Source of the DNA: Alphaproteobacteria bacterium
Lineage (GTDB): Bacteria > Pseudomonadota > Alphaproteobacteria > Acetobacterales > Acetobacteraceae
NCBI GenBank assembly: GCA_017307285.1
Contig: JAFKFI010000069.1
Span: 35,683 to 99,682, forward strand
DNA: 64,000 nt
Direction: 5' to 3'
In this document: in pieces, positions 7,810-17,906 of the stretch
How the letters are laid out: each line of letters starts with the position of its first letter
Position numbering within the stretch: position 1 is the stretch's first letter
Notes under the pieces: generated by a model
Database searches by the model: none
Told to the model about the DNA's origin: nothing
What the model saw: only the letters and a program-made list of their open reading frames with translations
Position numbers and translations under genes: made by a program

Positions 7810-9465
7810 TTACCAGGTCAGCTGGGCGCCGAGCATCAAGCCCTGCGACGTGACCTTGTTGTGCAGGCAGGCCGCAGTCGACCCGGCGACGCCGCTCGGG
7901 CCGCAACCCGTGGTGTTCGCCGCACTCACCGGATAAGAGGTCTCGCCGGTCAGGAAGTCGTAGCCGTTCGACTTACGCTCGCCCCAGATATAGGTCAGGT
8001 TGAGCGAGAAGCCGGGGGCGACGGAGTAGGTGGCGCCGGCCGCGAAGCCAGTCTCGCGCATCTGCCCGACGCTCGGGATCTTGCCGGTCGCCGTGCCATC
8101 CGGGTTGAACGACGGCCCGGAGAAGCCCGCGGAGAAGTACTGGTAGAAGTGCGCACCGACGACGAACGGACCGTAAGTGTAGGAGCCGCCGGCCTCCCAC
8201 GCCACGCCGTCCGAGCCGCCCTTCGGGGCGAGCGTCCAGGAATTGAAGTTCTGCCGGCCGCCCATCGCCATGCCGCCGATCGTCAGGCCGCCATAGGTGA
8301 TCTGCGCGCCGCCCGCACCCACGCTAAGCCCGTCCACCTGGCTGTGCGGGGTGATCATGTTGTCGGACACGGAGCCGCTGCCCATGTAGTTGACATAGGC
8401 CGCGAAGCCGACCGGGCCGAACAAGCCGCGATAGCGGGCCGCGACATCAACCGTGTTGCGGCGGCGGGTATAGTCGCCCGTCGTGGTCGACGACAGCGCC
8501 GCGCATCCCGCACCGGCCACAGACGGGCCCGAGGCGATATAGCCGCCGCCCTGATAGGCACCGGGCGAGTTGCAACCCTGGCCGACCGCGGCGCCCTGCA
8601 CGTCCGCCAAGCTCGGCTCATAGGAGATGCCGAAGTCGAAGCCCGCGAAGGCCGGCGAGAGATAGACCACCTTCTGCGTGGAGTACATGTTGCCGGTATC
8701 GGCGAACGGCCAGTACATCCAGAGCTGACCCGGCAGGTAGGCGGCCATGCTGCCGTTCCAGCCGCCGTCGCCGAAGTTCTCGTTGTTGCCCACCATGAAC
8801 AGGTCCGACGGTCCGTCGGTCGCGCCGAAGCGCACGATGCCGAGCTTGTCAGTGCCGGCATAGCCCCAGGCGCGACGGACATAGAGGCGGCCCTGGGTGG
8901 CCGTATTGGCCGACTGGGAGCCGTAGATGCCGCCGCCGGTCGGATAATTGCCATCCTGGCGGATCTCGACGCTGGCGCCGTAGCGCAGGCCGTTGGCCGC
9001 GATGCCGTCAAAGCCCGGGTACAGGCGGAAATAGCTGTAGACGCCGTAATTGGCGAGCTTGTTGGTCTGCGGATTGCCGGCCACCACGGCGACGTTCTGG
9101 CCCGGCCCGCTAGGGACGAAGCCCATCGCCCGCGCCTGCGCCGCGGTGCCGAAGAACGATGGCAACAGCGAGGTGCCGACGTTGCTGACGCCCTGAATGA
9201 ACGGAACTTCCGAGGCTTTGCCCGTCGCTGGATTGTAGTTGTACGTGCCGTCCGCATCGCCGGCGGCGAGGATGCCGCCCTGACTGTAGATACGGCCGTT
9301 CAGGCGAACAATCAGGGTGCCAGGCGCCTGCACCGGCCCGGTCGCGGTGCCGCCGAACGCGCTGACGGTTGACTGCCCCGAATCGTCGGCTTGCTGCGCG
9401 TACGCGGCGCCATAGCCAGTGGTCACGCCAAGTGCCGCCACGGTGGCCAGCAGGAGCTTACGCAT
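7810..9465 (-). CDS. Large outer-membrane porin
   Basis: A 551-aa secreted protein. Residues 1-24 are a signal peptide ending in AYA before QQADDSGQ. The mature part is rich in Gly, Tyr, Asn and Thr with alternating beta-strand patterns, ending in a strand that stops with LGAQLTW, an aromatic C terminus as expected for outer-membrane barrels. Motifs such as VRLNGRIYSQGG, YGVYSYFRLYPGFDG and YGASVEIR match the abundant porins of Acetobacteraceae. The start has a strong AGGAGG site; a hairpin (9484-9498) lies just above it. It is a single-gene transcript with its own strong terminator. Transport specificity cannot be read from the sequence. Confidence 0.88.
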   Translation of the reverse strand: MRKLLLATVAALGVTTGYGAAYAQQADDSGQSTVSAFGGTATGPVQAPGTLIVRLNGRIYSQGGILAAGDADGTYNYNPATGKASEVPFIQGVSNVGTSLLPSFFGTAAQARAMGFVPSGPGQNVAVVAGNPQTNKLANYGVYSYFRLYPGFDGIAANGLRYGASVEIRQDGNYPTGGGIYGSQSANTATQGRLYVRRAWGYAGTDKLGIVRFGATDGPSDLFMVGNNENFGDGGWNGSMAAYLPGQLWMYWPFADTGNMYSTQKVVYLSPAFAGFDFGISYEPSLADVQGAAVGQGCNSPGAYQGGGYIASGPSVAGAGCAALSSTTTGDYTRRRNTVDVAARYRGLFGPVGFAAYVNYMGSGSVSDNMITPHSQVDGLSVGAGGAQITYGGLTIGGMAMGGRQNFNSWTLAPKGGSDGVAWEAGGSYTYGPFVVGAHFYQYFSAGFSGPSFNPDGTATGKIPSVGQMRETGFAAGATYSVAPGFSLNLTYIWGERKSNGYDFLTGETSYPVSAANTTGCGPSGVAGSTAACLHNKVTSQGLMLGAQLTW

Positions 9466-9790
9466 CTATTCCTCCTCATATCACCGGGGCGACCCCGGCG
9501 GGACGTTTGCAGGCCCCGCCCCGTTGACCCACGGGCACATCGCCTATCCGAGCGACGCGCCCCCCACGGGCGGGAGCAGCCAGACCTGAAACGGAGTATT
9601 GCGAGGAGGCTCACGATCTCGCAACAGCCAGGACAGGTTCGGCGCGGCATTTCCGAAACACTGTGGCTAGCGGGACACAGGCGTAACTTCGGACCCAATC
9701 CCTCCTCACGCGCCGGGAGGAGGAGAAGCGAAGCCCACTTGTCACGAGAGGGGTTGGGAGGGGGGTCGTGCGAGCGCTACAACAGCGGCC
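9466..9790. other. Divergent promoter region between porin and yggS
   Basis: About 325 bp with no gene. Adjacent to the porin start are its AGGAGG site and a perfect 6-bp hairpin with a 3-nt loop (9484-9498). Farther out is an inverted repeat TTGCGAG/CTCGCAA (9599-9605 and 9618-9624, 12-bp spacer) of the size of a regulator operator. Both are visible; no specific regulator can be assigned. Confidence 0.55.
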
Positions 9791-10408
9791 ATGCCTGATG
9801 CGAATGACAGCTCCATCGCCGACAACCTGCGCCGCGTCCGCGACCGCATTGCGGACGCCGCCATCCGGGCAGGGCGTCGGCCAGAGGAGGTCACGTTGGT
9901 CGCGGTGTCCAAGACCAAGCCAGAGGAGGCCGCGGGCAAGTTCCCCGCGCTGCGCGAGGCATTCCCCACTCTCAGGCTGCACGTGGTCGGCGGGCTGCAG
10001 ACCAACAAGGCACGAGATGCGGTGCGGCTCGCCGATGTCATCGAGACGCTCGATCGCCCCCGGCTGGCCGACGCGATCGAAGCGGCGATCGCCCGCGAGG
10101 GCCGCGCCCCCACTCTCCTCGTCGAGGTCAATACCGGCGCCGAGCCGCAGAAGAGTGGCGTAGCGCGCGGCGATGCCGACCGCTTCATCGAGGAGTGCCG
10201 CGCCCGCTTCGGCACCGCATTGGCCGGCCTGATGTGCGTGCCGCCGATGGGCGAGGATCCGGCGCCGCATTTCGCCTGGCTGGCCGACCGCGCCACACGG
10301 CACGGGCTCGGCGTGCTGTCGATGGGAATGTCGGCCGATTTTGAAACCGCCATCGCCTGCGGCGCCACCCATGTCCGCGTCGGTTCAGCGATCTTCGGCG
10401 CGCGGTAG
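9791..10408 (+). CDS. YggS/PLPBP family pyridoxal-phosphate homeostasis protein
   Basis: A cytoplasmic single-domain PLP-binding protein of 205 aa, slightly short for the family (about 220-230). LVAVSKTKP carries the PLP lysine, and the family landmarks HVVGGLQTNKARDAV, LLVEVNTGAEPQKSGV, GLMCVPPMGED and VRVGSAIFGAR are in order. The usual HFIGxLQ is HVVGGLQ here. The family has no known enzymatic activity and acts in vitamin B6 and amino-acid homeostasis. It precedes kup by 153 bp on the same strand. Confidence 0.93.
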   Translation: MPDANDSSIADNLRRVRDRIADAAIRAGRRPEEVTLVAVSKTKPEEAAGKFPALREAFPTLRLHVVGGLQTNKARDAVRLADVIETLDRPRLADAIEAAIAREGRAPTLLVEVNTGAEPQKSGVARGDADRFIEECRARFGTALAGLMCVPPMGEDPAPHFAWLADRATRHGLGVLSMGMSADFETAIACGATHVRVGSAIFGAR

Positions 10409-10561
10409 CTCCGGCTGCAATGACGTCGACGGGCGGGCGCACCATCGCGAGCGTGCGGCGTTCTTGCACCGCAGCACGTGGGCGGGTAAGGCTCCGGCGC
10501 GCGGGAAGCCCGGCCGCCGAACTGACGGGCAAGGCGCAGAGGCACTACGGATGAGCGCGAT

Positions 10562-12454
10562 ATGAGCGTGGCCGCCTCCGCCGAGACCGGCCGCCGGTCC
10601 GCGCCCCAACTCGGCGTGCTGCTCGCCGTGCTCGGCGTGGTCTATGGCGACATCGGCACCAGCCCGCTCTATGCCTTCAAGGCGAGCTTGGCGATGTTCG
10701 GCGACCTGCCAGTGAGCACAGCCGAGATCATGGGCATCCTGTCGCTGATCTTCTGGTCGCTGGTGCTCGTCGTGACGGTCAAATACGTCATCCTCATCAT
10801 GCGGGCCGACAACAAGGGCGAGGGCGGCATCCTGGCGCTGATGGCGCTGGCGCAGCGCGTCTCGGTGGGTGCGCGGACCAAGCGCGCCCTCGCCCTCGTC
10901 GGCATCGCCGGCGCGTGCCTGTTCTTCGGCGACGGCGTGATCACCCCGGCCATCTCGGTGCTGTCGGCGGTCGAGGGCCTGGAGGTCTCCGCGCCCAGCC
11001 TCACGCAATACGTGCTGCCAATCTCGGCGGTGGTGATCCTGGTGCTGTTCGCCATGCAGTTCCGCGGCACCGGCAATATCGGCCGGGTGTTCGGCCCGGT
11101 GATGGCGGCGTGGTTCGTCGTCATCGGCCTGCTCGGACTGGTCGAGATCGTTGGGCACCCGTACGTGCTGCTGGCGGTTTCGCCGGGCTACGCAGTAGCT
11201 CTCTGCGTGCAGTACAAGGCGCTGGCCTTCGTGGTGCTCGGCTCCGTCGTGCTCTGCGTCACCGGGGCCGAAGCGTTGTACGCGGATATGGGACATCTTG
11301 GCGCGCGGCCGATCCGTCTGACCTGGACGTGCTTCGTGCTGCCCTGCCTGGTGCTCAACTATTTCGGCCAAGGCGCCCTCACGCTGAACGACCCGAAGGC
11401 GGCGTCCAGCCCGTTCTTCCTGCTCGGGCCGGACTGGGCGCGGCTCCCGCTGGTCATCCTGGCGACCTTCGCCACCGTGATCGCCAGTCAGGCGATGATC
11501 TCCGGCGCCTATTCGATCGCCCGCCAGTGCATGCAGCTCGGCTTCCTGCCGCGCCTCACGGTGCGCCACACCAGCACCACCGAGGAGGGACAGATCTATC
11601 TGCCGCAGGTGAACGCGGCGATCCTGATCGGCGTGCTGGTGTTGGTGTTCTCATTCAAGACCTCGGATAACCTCGCAGCCGCATACGGTATCGCCGTCAC
11701 TGGCACCTTCCTCTGCACCACGCTGCTGGCGGTGGTGGTGTTCCACCGGCAGTTCCACTGGCCCCGCGTCGTGGCGCTTGTCGTGTTCGGCTTCTTCTTC
11801 TTGGTCGACGGCACGTTCTTTGCGGCCAACCTGATGAAGGTGCCCGAGGGCGGCTGGGTACCGCTGATCCTCGGGCTCGCGTTGATGGGACTGATGACGT
11901 CGTGGAAGCGCGGGCGGGATCTGCTGCTGGCGCGCTGGAAGCAGGACAGCTTGCCGCTCGCCTCCTTCCTCGCCCGGCTGCCGCAGTCGCGGACGGTGCG
12001 AGTGCCCGGCATGGCGGTATTCCTCACCGGCAACCCCGACTACGTGCCAACCGCCTTGCTGCACAATCTCAAACACAACAAGGTGCTGCACGAGCGGGTG
12101 CTGTTCGTCACCGTGGAGAATCTCGACGTGCCGGAAGCGCGCGGCGAGCCGCGCAGCGAGGTGCACGAGTTGGCTCCCGGCATCTATCGGGTGATCCTGC
12201 GCTACGGCTTCATGGAAAGCCCCAACATCCCCCGGGAACTCGAGGATCTGCGCGAGCGCGGCGTCCCGTTCGACAGTATGCAGGCAAGCTATTTCCTTGG
12301 GCGCGACGTGCTGGTGCCCGCGATGGTGCCGAAGATGCCGCTATGGCGGCTCTGGCTATTCCTGGTCATGGCGCGCAACTCGGTGCCCGCGACCGAGTTC
12401 TTCCGCATCCCGAGCGACCGTGTGGTGGAACTCGGCGTCCGCGTTGCGATCTGA
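10562..12454 (+). CDS. kup: Kup-type potassium uptake transporter
   Basis: Inner-membrane K+/H+ symporter of 630 aa, normal family length. [16 protein letters not shown] in TM1 is the family signature, and [44 protein letters not shown] and [23 protein letters not shown] follow in order. About residues 470-630 form the cytosolic C-terminal domain. The start at 10562 overlaps no other gene. A small conserved gene follows after 39 bp and could be cotranscribed. No leader structure that would suggest c-di-AMP control was seen. Confidence 0.96.
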   Translation: MSVAASAETGRRSAPQLGVLLAVLGVVYGDIGTSPLYAFKASLAMFGDLPVSTAEIMGILSLIFWSLVLVVTVKYVILIMRADNKGEGGILALMALAQRVSVGARTKRALALVGIAGACLFFGDGVITPAISVLSAVEGLEVSAPSLTQYVLPISAVVILVLFAMQFRGTGNIGRVFGPVMAAWFVVIGLLGLVEIVGHPYVLLAVSPGYAVALCVQYKALAFVVLGSVVLCVTGAEALYADMGHLGARPIRLTWTCFVLPCLVLNYFGQGALTLNDPKAASSPFFLLGPDWARLPLVILATFATVIASQAMISGAYSIARQCMQLGFLPRLTVRHTSTTEEGQIYLPQVNAAILIGVLVLVFSFKTSDNLAAAYGIAVTGTFLCTTLLAVVVFHRQFHWPRVVALVVFGFFFLVDGTFFAANLMKVPEGGWVPLILGLALMGLMTSWKRGRDLLLARWKQDSLPLASFLARLPQSRTVRVPGMAVFLTGNPDYVPTALLHNLKHNKVLHERVLFVTVENLDVPEARGEPRSEVHELAPGIYRVILRYGFMESPNIPRELEDLRERGVPFDSMQASYFLGRDVLVPAMVPKMPLWRLWLFLVMARNSVPATEFFRIPSDRVVELGVRVAI

Positions 12455-12493
12455 AGGCGGGTTAGGGGGAGCCGAGGAAGGGAGGAGGACGGG

Positions 12494-12844
12494 ATGGCGA
12501 AGGTCACGGCGCTGCTGGCGCACGGCCCCGGCCAGCCCGAGGGCGATGTTGCTCACGGGCTCGAACTGCGGCTCTGCCTCACCCCCGAGGCACGGATCGA
12601 CGTTGCCGCATATCAGGCCGACCCGCTGCCCTGGCGCACCCGCCGCTTCTGGCCCGATCGCGAGGACTGGGCGGGCGAGCTGATCCAGGTGGATGAGGGC
12701 TGGGCGCTGCGCAGCCAGCGCGGCGAGGACGAGCCACTCTGGGACTTCATCCCGGCGATCATGCGCCCCGGCGCCTATCTCACCCTGCGGCGCCCGAGCG
12801 GGGAGGAACTGATCTATCGAATCGTCCAGGTGGAGCAGGATTAG
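12494..12844 (+). CDS. Conserved hypothetical protein (116 aa)
   Basis: No family recognised. It is a compact acidic, soluble-looking protein without a signal peptide or membrane segment. Patches such as YQADPLPWRTRRFWPDREDW, WALRSQRGEDEPLWDF and PGAYLTLRRPSGEELIYRIV suggest a small beta-rich domain. An excellent AGGGAGGAGGACGGG precedes the ATG, 39 bp after kup. Codon positions look normal for this genome. Confidence 0.72.
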   Translation: MAKVTALLAHGPGQPEGDVAHGLELRLCLTPEARIDVAAYQADPLPWRTRRFWPDREDWAGELIQVDEGWALRSQRGEDEPLWDFIPAIMRPGAYLTLRRPSGEELIYRIVQVEQD

Positions 12845-12959
12845 CGCGCCCCCTCATGGTGCTTTCGCCGCGTCGGCCACGGCCGCTTGGCGGAATCGCG
12901 CGATCTCGGCTAGGTATCGCCGACCGTGCCCCGGCACATCTGCCCTCAGAGGGTCCTCT

Positions 12960-13517
12960 ATGCTCCTGCGCTTGCGTCCAATCGTCTCTCTCATGCTGGC
13001 CGGCGGCTGGTTGGCCGCTTGCGGCAACACGCAATCGAGGCTGCCTGAAGGGGCGGGCGGCGGCAACCCGGTGCAGTCCGAATACAACACCGAGGCGAGT
13101 CACGGCGGCGGTCAGGGCCAGCTTTTCAGCGAGCAGGGGCTGACGCTCGGCGTTGGCAAGGGGGCCGGCGGCAGCAACCGGGACGAAGGCGCCGCGCTGG
13201 GGGTCAATGCCTATCTATGGCGCGGGGCGCTCGACACGCTCTCGTTCATGCCGCTGTCCTCGGCCGACCCATTCGGCGGAGTGATCATCACCGACTGGTA
13301 TCAGCCGGCGGCGGCCAACGGCGAGCGATTCAAGGCGACCGCCTATATTTTGGGCCGCCAGCTCCGCGCCGACGCGATCCGCGTGTCCATCTTCCGCCAG
13401 GTGCAGCAGAACGGCCAATGGGTGGACGCGCCGGTGAGTGCCGAGACGGTGGGCGAGATCGAGAACAAGGTGCTCGCCCGGGCCCGGGAGCTGCGGGCCC
13501 AGACGGCGTCGAGCTAG
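12960..13517 (+). CDS. DUF3576 domain lipoprotein
   Basis: A 185-aa predicted outer-membrane lipoprotein. The signal peptide ends with the lipobox LAAC (Cys about 21). After a Gly/Asn-rich linker the DUF3576 domain follows: LGVNAYLWRGALDTLSFMPL, GGVIITDWYQP, ERFKATAYILGRQLRADAI. In Rhodospirillales this gene commonly precedes leuS and lptE, as here, which links it loosely to envelope biogenesis. Exact function is unknown. Confidence 0.85.
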   Translation: MLLRLRPIVSLMLAGGWLAACGNTQSRLPEGAGGGNPVQSEYNTEASHGGGQGQLFSEQGLTLGVGKGAGGSNRDEGAALGVNAYLWRGALDTLSFMPLSSADPFGGVIITDWYQPAAANGERFKATAYILGRQLRADAIRVSIFRQVQQNGQWVDAPVSAETVGEIENKVLARARELRAQTASS

Positions 13518-13522
13518 CGAAT

Positions 13523-13540
13523 GGCGGACTGAAGTCCGCC
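13523..13540 (+). terminator. Hairpin after the DUF3576 gene (GGCGGA-N6-TCCGCC)
   Basis: A perfect 7-bp stem with loop TGAA, starting 6 nt after the stop codon at 13517. There is no T-run, so termination is uncertain. The same 18-nt framework GGCGGA-N6-TCCGCC occurs at 28608 and 57143, also between genes. Confidence 0.5.
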
Positions 13541-13660
13541 TCACCCGGTACGGAGTGTTAGGGGCGGATTTCGGTCGGCAGACCGCGTCCCCTCCCGGGC
13601 GGTTGCCGCGTCGGCGGTTCTGGCTGATACAGTGCGTCGCACAACAAGCTGCCGGGACCA

Positions 13661-16306
13661 ATGAACCAGACCGTGCCTGCATCCGCGCAAGCCGGCGGCA
13701 CCGAGCCGCCGCGTTACGATTTCCGCGAGGCTGAACCGCGCTGGCAACGCGCCTGGGACGAGCGCGGCTGCTTCCGCGCCGAAGACGTGCCGACCGACGG
13801 CAAGCCAAAATACTACGTGCTGGAGATGTTCCCCTATCCCAGCGGCAAGATCCACATGGGCCACGTGCGCAACTACACGCTCGGGGATGTGGTGGCACGG
13901 TACAAGCGTGCGCGCGGCTACTCCGTGCTGCACCCAATGGGTTGGGATGCTTTCGGGCTGCCCGCCGAGAATGCGGCACGCGAGCGAGGGGTGCATCCGG
14001 CCGCGTGGACCTGGGAGAACATCGCGTCGATGCGCGCCGAACTGCAGCGCATGGGCCTGTCGCTCGACTGGAGCCGCGAGTTCGCCACCTGCGACCCCGC
14101 CTATTACGGCCAGCAGCAGAAGCTGTTCCTCGACCTGCTGCGGGCCGGCCTCGCCGAGCGGCGCGACGCCTGGGTAAACTGGGACCCGGTCGACGGCACC
14201 GTGCTCGCCAACGAGCAGGTGATCGACGGTCGCGGCTGGCGTTCGGGCGCTCCCGTCGAGAAGAAGCGGCTGTCGCAATGGTTCCTCAAGATCACCGACT
14301 ATGCGCCGGACCTGCTGGCTGCCCTCGGCGAGCTAGACCGCTGGCCCGAGCGAGTGCGGGTGATGCAGGAGAAATGGATCGGCCGCAGCGAGGGCGCTCG
14401 GCTCGGCTTCTCCCTGGCCTCTCCAGTCGACGGGATCGAGCGGGTGGAGGTCTATACCACGCGGCCCGACACGTTGTTCGGCATGTCGTTCCTTGCACTT
14501 GCCCCGGAGCATCCACTGGCGGCAGTGGCCGCTGCGCGCGACCCCGCGGCGGCGGCGTTCGTCGCCGAGTGCCGCTCGATGGGCACCAGCGAGGCGGTGA
14601 TCGAGGCCGCCGAGAAGAAGGGGTTCGATACAGGGCTCAGGGTGCGCCATCCGTTCCTGCCCGGCGCCACCTATCCCGTGTGGATCGCCAACTTCGTGCT
14701 GATGGAATACGGGACCGGGGCGATTTTCGGCTGCCCCGCGCACGATCAGCGGGATTTGGAGTTTGCGCGCAAGTACGATCTGTCCGTGCTGCCCGTGGTG
14801 CTGCCGCCCGGCGCCGATGCGGCGTCGTTCCAGGTTGATGACGAAGCCTATATCGGGCCGGGCACCCTCATCAACTCTGGCTTCCTCGACGGGCTCGATA
14901 CCGATGCGGCCAAGCGCGCGGCGATCGACGGGCTGGCGCGACAGGGTATCGGCGCCGGTGTGACAAACTGGCGGCTGCGCGACTGGGGAGTAAGCAGGCA
15001 ACGCTATTGGGGCTGCCCGATCCCGGTGATCCATTGCGCAACTTGCGGCGTCGTGCCGGTACCCGATGAGCAGCTGCCGGTGGTGCTGCCCGAGGATGTG
15101 GCCTTCGATCGACCTGGCAATCCGCTCGATCACCATCCGAGCTGGAAGCACGTGCACTGCCCGCGCTGCGGTGGCGCTGCGACGCGCGAGACCGACACAT
15201 TCGACACCTTCGTCGATAGCTCCTGGTATTTCGCGCGCTTCTGCAGCCCGCGCGCCGAGCAGCCGGTGTCACGCGAGGCGGCGCGCCACTGGATGCCGGT
15301 CGACCAATATATCGGCGGCATCGAGCACGCGATCTTGCATTTGCTGTACGCACGGTTTTTTACCCGCGCGCTGCGCGACACCGGCCATCTCGATGTGGCG
15401 GAGCCCTTCGCCGGCCTGTTCACGCAGGGAATGGTTACACATGAAAGTTATCGTGGCAGCGACGGCCAATGGCGCTACCCAGCCGAGGTAGAGCGGCGCG
15501 CCGATGGCACGGTGGTCGATCGGGCCACCGGCGAGGCGGTCAGCGTCGGACGCGTCGAGAAGATGTCGAAGTCGCGACGTAACACGGTGGACCCTGACGC
15601 GATCATAGAGCGCTACGGGGCCGACACGCCCCGCTGGTTCATCCTGTCAGACAACCCGCCCGAGCGCGACATGGAGTGGACCGAGGCAGGCGTGGCCGGC
15701 GCGTTCCGCTTCGTGCAGCGGGTCTTTCGGCTGGCCGAAACCCTGGCCGTTGAAACTCGCCCTGAGATCGACACTGGGTCGGTATCGTTTTCATCGGCCG
15801 CCCGAACGCTTCGTCGCGCGACTCACCGAGCCATCGCGGCGGTGACGGAGGCCTTGGAAGAGTTCGCGTTCAATGTCGCGGTCGCCCGGCTATACGAATT
15901 AGCTAACGCCATCGCCGACGCCGAGCGCGAGTCGGCCGAAGACGAGGGGCTGGCCTGGGCGCGACGCGAGGCGGTGGACTCGCTGGCCCGGTTGATCTCG
16001 CCGATGATGCCCCATCTCTCTGAGGAGATGTACGTCAGGCTACATCCTGACACTGCCAAGCTCGTCGCCGAGCTACCCTGGCCAGATGCCGATCCCTCGC
16101 TGCTCGCGGCCGAGGCAGTCACCCTGGCGGTGCAGGTGATGGGGAAGCTGCGCGGTACCATCGAGATGCCGCCCGACGCCGCATCGGACGCAGTACTGGC
16201 CGCCGCTGAAGCCGAGCCGAACGTGGCGAAGCTGCTGGCTGGCAAGCGGATCATCAAACGCATCCACGTACCCAACCGGATCGTCAATTTCGTGATTGCG
16301 GGCTGA
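13661..16306 (+). CDS. leuS: Leucyl-tRNA synthetase
   Basis: Class I aminoacyl-tRNA synthetase of 881 aa, standard length. The HIGH-type motif appears as [16 protein letters not shown] (about residues 57-72) and the KMSKS loop as [14 protein letters not shown] (about 632-645). TRPDTLFG and the CP1 editing domain lie between. A Cys-rich pair [16 protein letters not shown] marks the zinc-finger insertion. It charges tRNA-Leu with leucine in the cytoplasm. It overlaps no gene at its start, and the lptE start lies 1 bp past its stop. Confidence 0.98.
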   Translation: MNQTVPASAQAGGTEPPRYDFREAEPRWQRAWDERGCFRAEDVPTDGKPKYYVLEMFPYPSGKIHMGHVRNYTLGDVVARYKRARGYSVLHPMGWDAFGLPAENAARERGVHPAAWTWENIASMRAELQRMGLSLDWSREFATCDPAYYGQQQKLFLDLLRAGLAERRDAWVNWDPVDGTVLANEQVIDGRGWRSGAPVEKKRLSQWFLKITDYAPDLLAALGELDRWPERVRVMQEKWIGRSEGARLGFSLASPVDGIERVEVYTTRPDTLFGMSFLALAPEHPLAAVAAARDPAAAAFVAECRSMGTSEAVIEAAEKKGFDTGLRVRHPFLPGATYPVWIANFVLMEYGTGAIFGCPAHDQRDLEFARKYDLSVLPVVLPPGADAASFQVDDEAYIGPGTLINSGFLDGLDTDAAKRAAIDGLARQGIGAGVTNWRLRDWGVSRQRYWGCPIPVIHCATCGVVPVPDEQLPVVLPEDVAFDRPGNPLDHHPSWKHVHCPRCGGAATRETDTFDTFVDSSWYFARFCSPRAEQPVSREAARHWMPVDQYIGGIEHAILHLLYARFFTRALRDTGHLDVAEPFAGLFTQGMVTHESYRGSDGQWRYPAEVERRADGTVVDRATGEAVSVGRVEKMSKSRRNTVDPDAIIERYGADTPRWFILSDNPPERDMEWTEAGVAGAFRFVQRVFRLAETLAVETRPEIDTGSVSFSSAARTLRRATHRAIAAVTEALEEFAFNVAVARLYELANAIADAERESAEDEGLAWARREAVDSLARLISPMMPHLSEEMYVRLHPDTAKLVAELPWPDADPSLLAAEAVTLAVQVMGKLRGTIEMPPDAASDAVLAAAEAEPNVAKLLAGKRIIKRIHVPNRIVNFVIAG

Positions 16307-16307
16307 G

Positions 16308-16865
16308 ATGGTGCGAGGCGCGCTTTCGGGGTTATCCCGCCGGGGGTTGCTGATGGGCGCGGCGGCGGGTGCGTTGGGTGGTTGCGGCTTCCACCCGCTA
16401 TATCAGCGCGCCAGCTCAGGTGGACTGGGAACGACGTCACGCGAGCTGGCGGCGGTCTCGGTGGATATCATTCCCGATCGCCCTGGCCAGCTTCTGCGCC
16501 AGGCGTTGCAGGAGCGGCTTGAAGGGTCGGGCAGCGGTGTCGCGAGGCGCTATTCCCTTGCGGTGGATTTCGGCATCTCCGGCGAAGGCATCGCGATCCG
16601 ACAAGACAACTCCGTCACACGAATCCGTATGATCGGCCGAGCGGAATGGACGCTACGCGCCCAGGATCCCGCGCGTACAGTGCTGACCCGCGACATCGCC
16701 AGGGCAGTCGATGGGGTCAACATCTTCAACGAGCAGTTCTTCGCCTCCGATCTCGAGACGGAAGTCGTGCAGAAGCGGATCGCCGAGCGATTGGCGGATC
16801 AGATGGTCATGCAGCTGGCGAGCTACTTCAACCGTCGCGCCGACCAAGTCACCGCCTCGGGCTAG
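16308..16865 (+). CDS. lptE: LPS-assembly lipoprotein LptE
   Basis: A 185-aa outer-membrane lipoprotein that plugs the LptD barrel during lipopolysaccharide export. SRRGLLMGAAAGALGGCGFHPLY contains a signal peptide with a twin-Arg-like start, and lipobox Cys followed by GFHPLY is the family hallmark. The end of the protein (DQMVMQLASYFNRR) is also typical. The ATG at 16308 is used here; an in-frame TTG 12 bp upstream would overlap leuS. It sits in the common leuS-lptE-holA order. Confidence 0.92.
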   Translation: MVRGALSGLSRRGLLMGAAAGALGGCGFHPLYQRASSGGLGTTSRELAAVSVDIIPDRPGQLLRQALQERLEGSGSGVARRYSLAVDFGISGEGIAIRQDNSVTRIRMIGRAEWTLRAQDPARTVLTRDIARAVDGVNIFNEQFFASDLETEVVQKRIAERLADQMVMQLASYFNRRADQVTASG

Positions 16866-16871
16866 CACGTA

Positions 16872-17906
16872 ATGCGGATGGAGGCACGCCGCGTCGCCGG
16901 CTTCCTGCGGGATCCCGGGTCGTGCCGTGTGGTGCTGCTTTTCGGCGAGGACAGTGGGCTGATCCGCGAGCGAGCGAACGGATTGGTACGACTGGTGGCC
17001 GGGTCGCTGGACGACCCGTTCCGGGTGGCTGATCTGGACAGGGACGCGGCGGCGCGCCTCGAAGCCGAGGCCGCCACTTTGTCGCTCACCGGCGGCCGTC
17101 GCGTGGTGCGGGTGCGCGACGTGACGGACGGCGCGTTGACTGCGGTAAGATCCGTGTTGGCTGGTCGCGGCGAAGCGCTCGTGGTCCTGGAGGGACCGGG
17201 ATTGGCGTCGCGCTCCAAATTGCGGACTGCTCTGGAGGCCGCGCCGGATGGTGCGGCGATTGGTTGCTATCCCGAGGACGGCAAGGCGCTGGAAGCTACA
17301 GTGCGCGGCGCGCTGTCCGAGGCGAACGTCGCGATCGAGGATGAGGCGCTCGCTTGGGTTGCGGCACAACTTGGTGGTGATCGGGCGCTCACACGGCAGG
17401 AACTCGAGAAGTTGGCATTGCACGCGGGAGCTGGAGCTGTGGTTGATCTCGCCGCGGCGATGGCGTGCATCGGCGATGTCGCGGGGCTGTCGCTTGACGA
17501 CGCGCTGTTCGCAGCGACCGAGGGTGACATAGCGGGGCTCGATCGTGCGCTGGAGCTCGCCTTGGCCGGCGGCCAGGCCGCGCCCTCCGCGCTCCGGGCG
17601 GGGCTCGGTCATCTGCAACGCCTGCACCGGGCGCGTCTCGCAGTCGCTGGCGGTGCTGCGCCCGAGGAGGCGATGCGTGCCGCGCGGCCCCCCGTGTTCT
17701 GGCAGCGACAGCCGGCATTCACCCGGGCGCTGCGGACCTGGCCGGTGGCCGGATTGGAGGCCGCGCTGGATGGGCTGAACGAAGCAGAGCGCAACTGCCG
17801 CCGGACCGGTGCCCCGGTCGAGACGATTTGCCGCAATGCATTGATGGTGATTGCTCGCCGCGCTGCAGCGGCGCGACGCGGGGGCGGCTCGACTACTCGC
17901 GCCTGA
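16872..17906 (+). CDS. holA: DNA polymerase III delta subunit
   Basis: The 344-aa clamp-loader delta subunit, which opens the beta sliding clamp. Recognised by RVAGFLRDPGSCRVVLLFGEDSGLI (residues about 5-29), the AAA-like N-terminal fold, the helical collar with LTRQELEKLALHAG, and the final domain (RTGAPVETICRNALMVIARR). It is 6 bp after lptE and overlaps the 3' end of convergent parB by 14 bp. Confidence 0.93.
   Translation: MRMEARRVAGFLRDPGSCRVVLLFGEDSGLIRERANGLVRLVAGSLDDPFRVADLDRDAAARLEAEAATLSLTGGRRVVRVRDVTDGALTAVRSVLAGRGEALVVLEGPGLASRSKLRTALEAAPDGAAIGCYPEDGKALEATVRGALSEANVAIEDEALAWVAAQLGGDRALTRQELEKLALHAGAGAVVDLAAAMACIGDVAGLSLDDALFAATEGDIAGLDRALELALAGGQAAPSALRAGLGHLQRLHRARLAVAGGAAPEEAMRAARPPVFWQRQPAFTRALRTWPVAGLEAALDGLNEAERNCRRTGAPVETICRNALMVIARRAAAARRGGGSTTRA

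Noticed and set aside
7861..9372. 503-codon plus-strand frame over the porin
   Set aside because: Antisense to a signal-peptide-bearing porin with a terminator and ribosome site in the correct direction; low-complexity Ala/Arg/Val composition.
10385..11569. 394-codon minus-strand frame over kup
   Set aside because: His/Gln/Glu-rich shadow of the membrane protein gene; no start signal and no domain.
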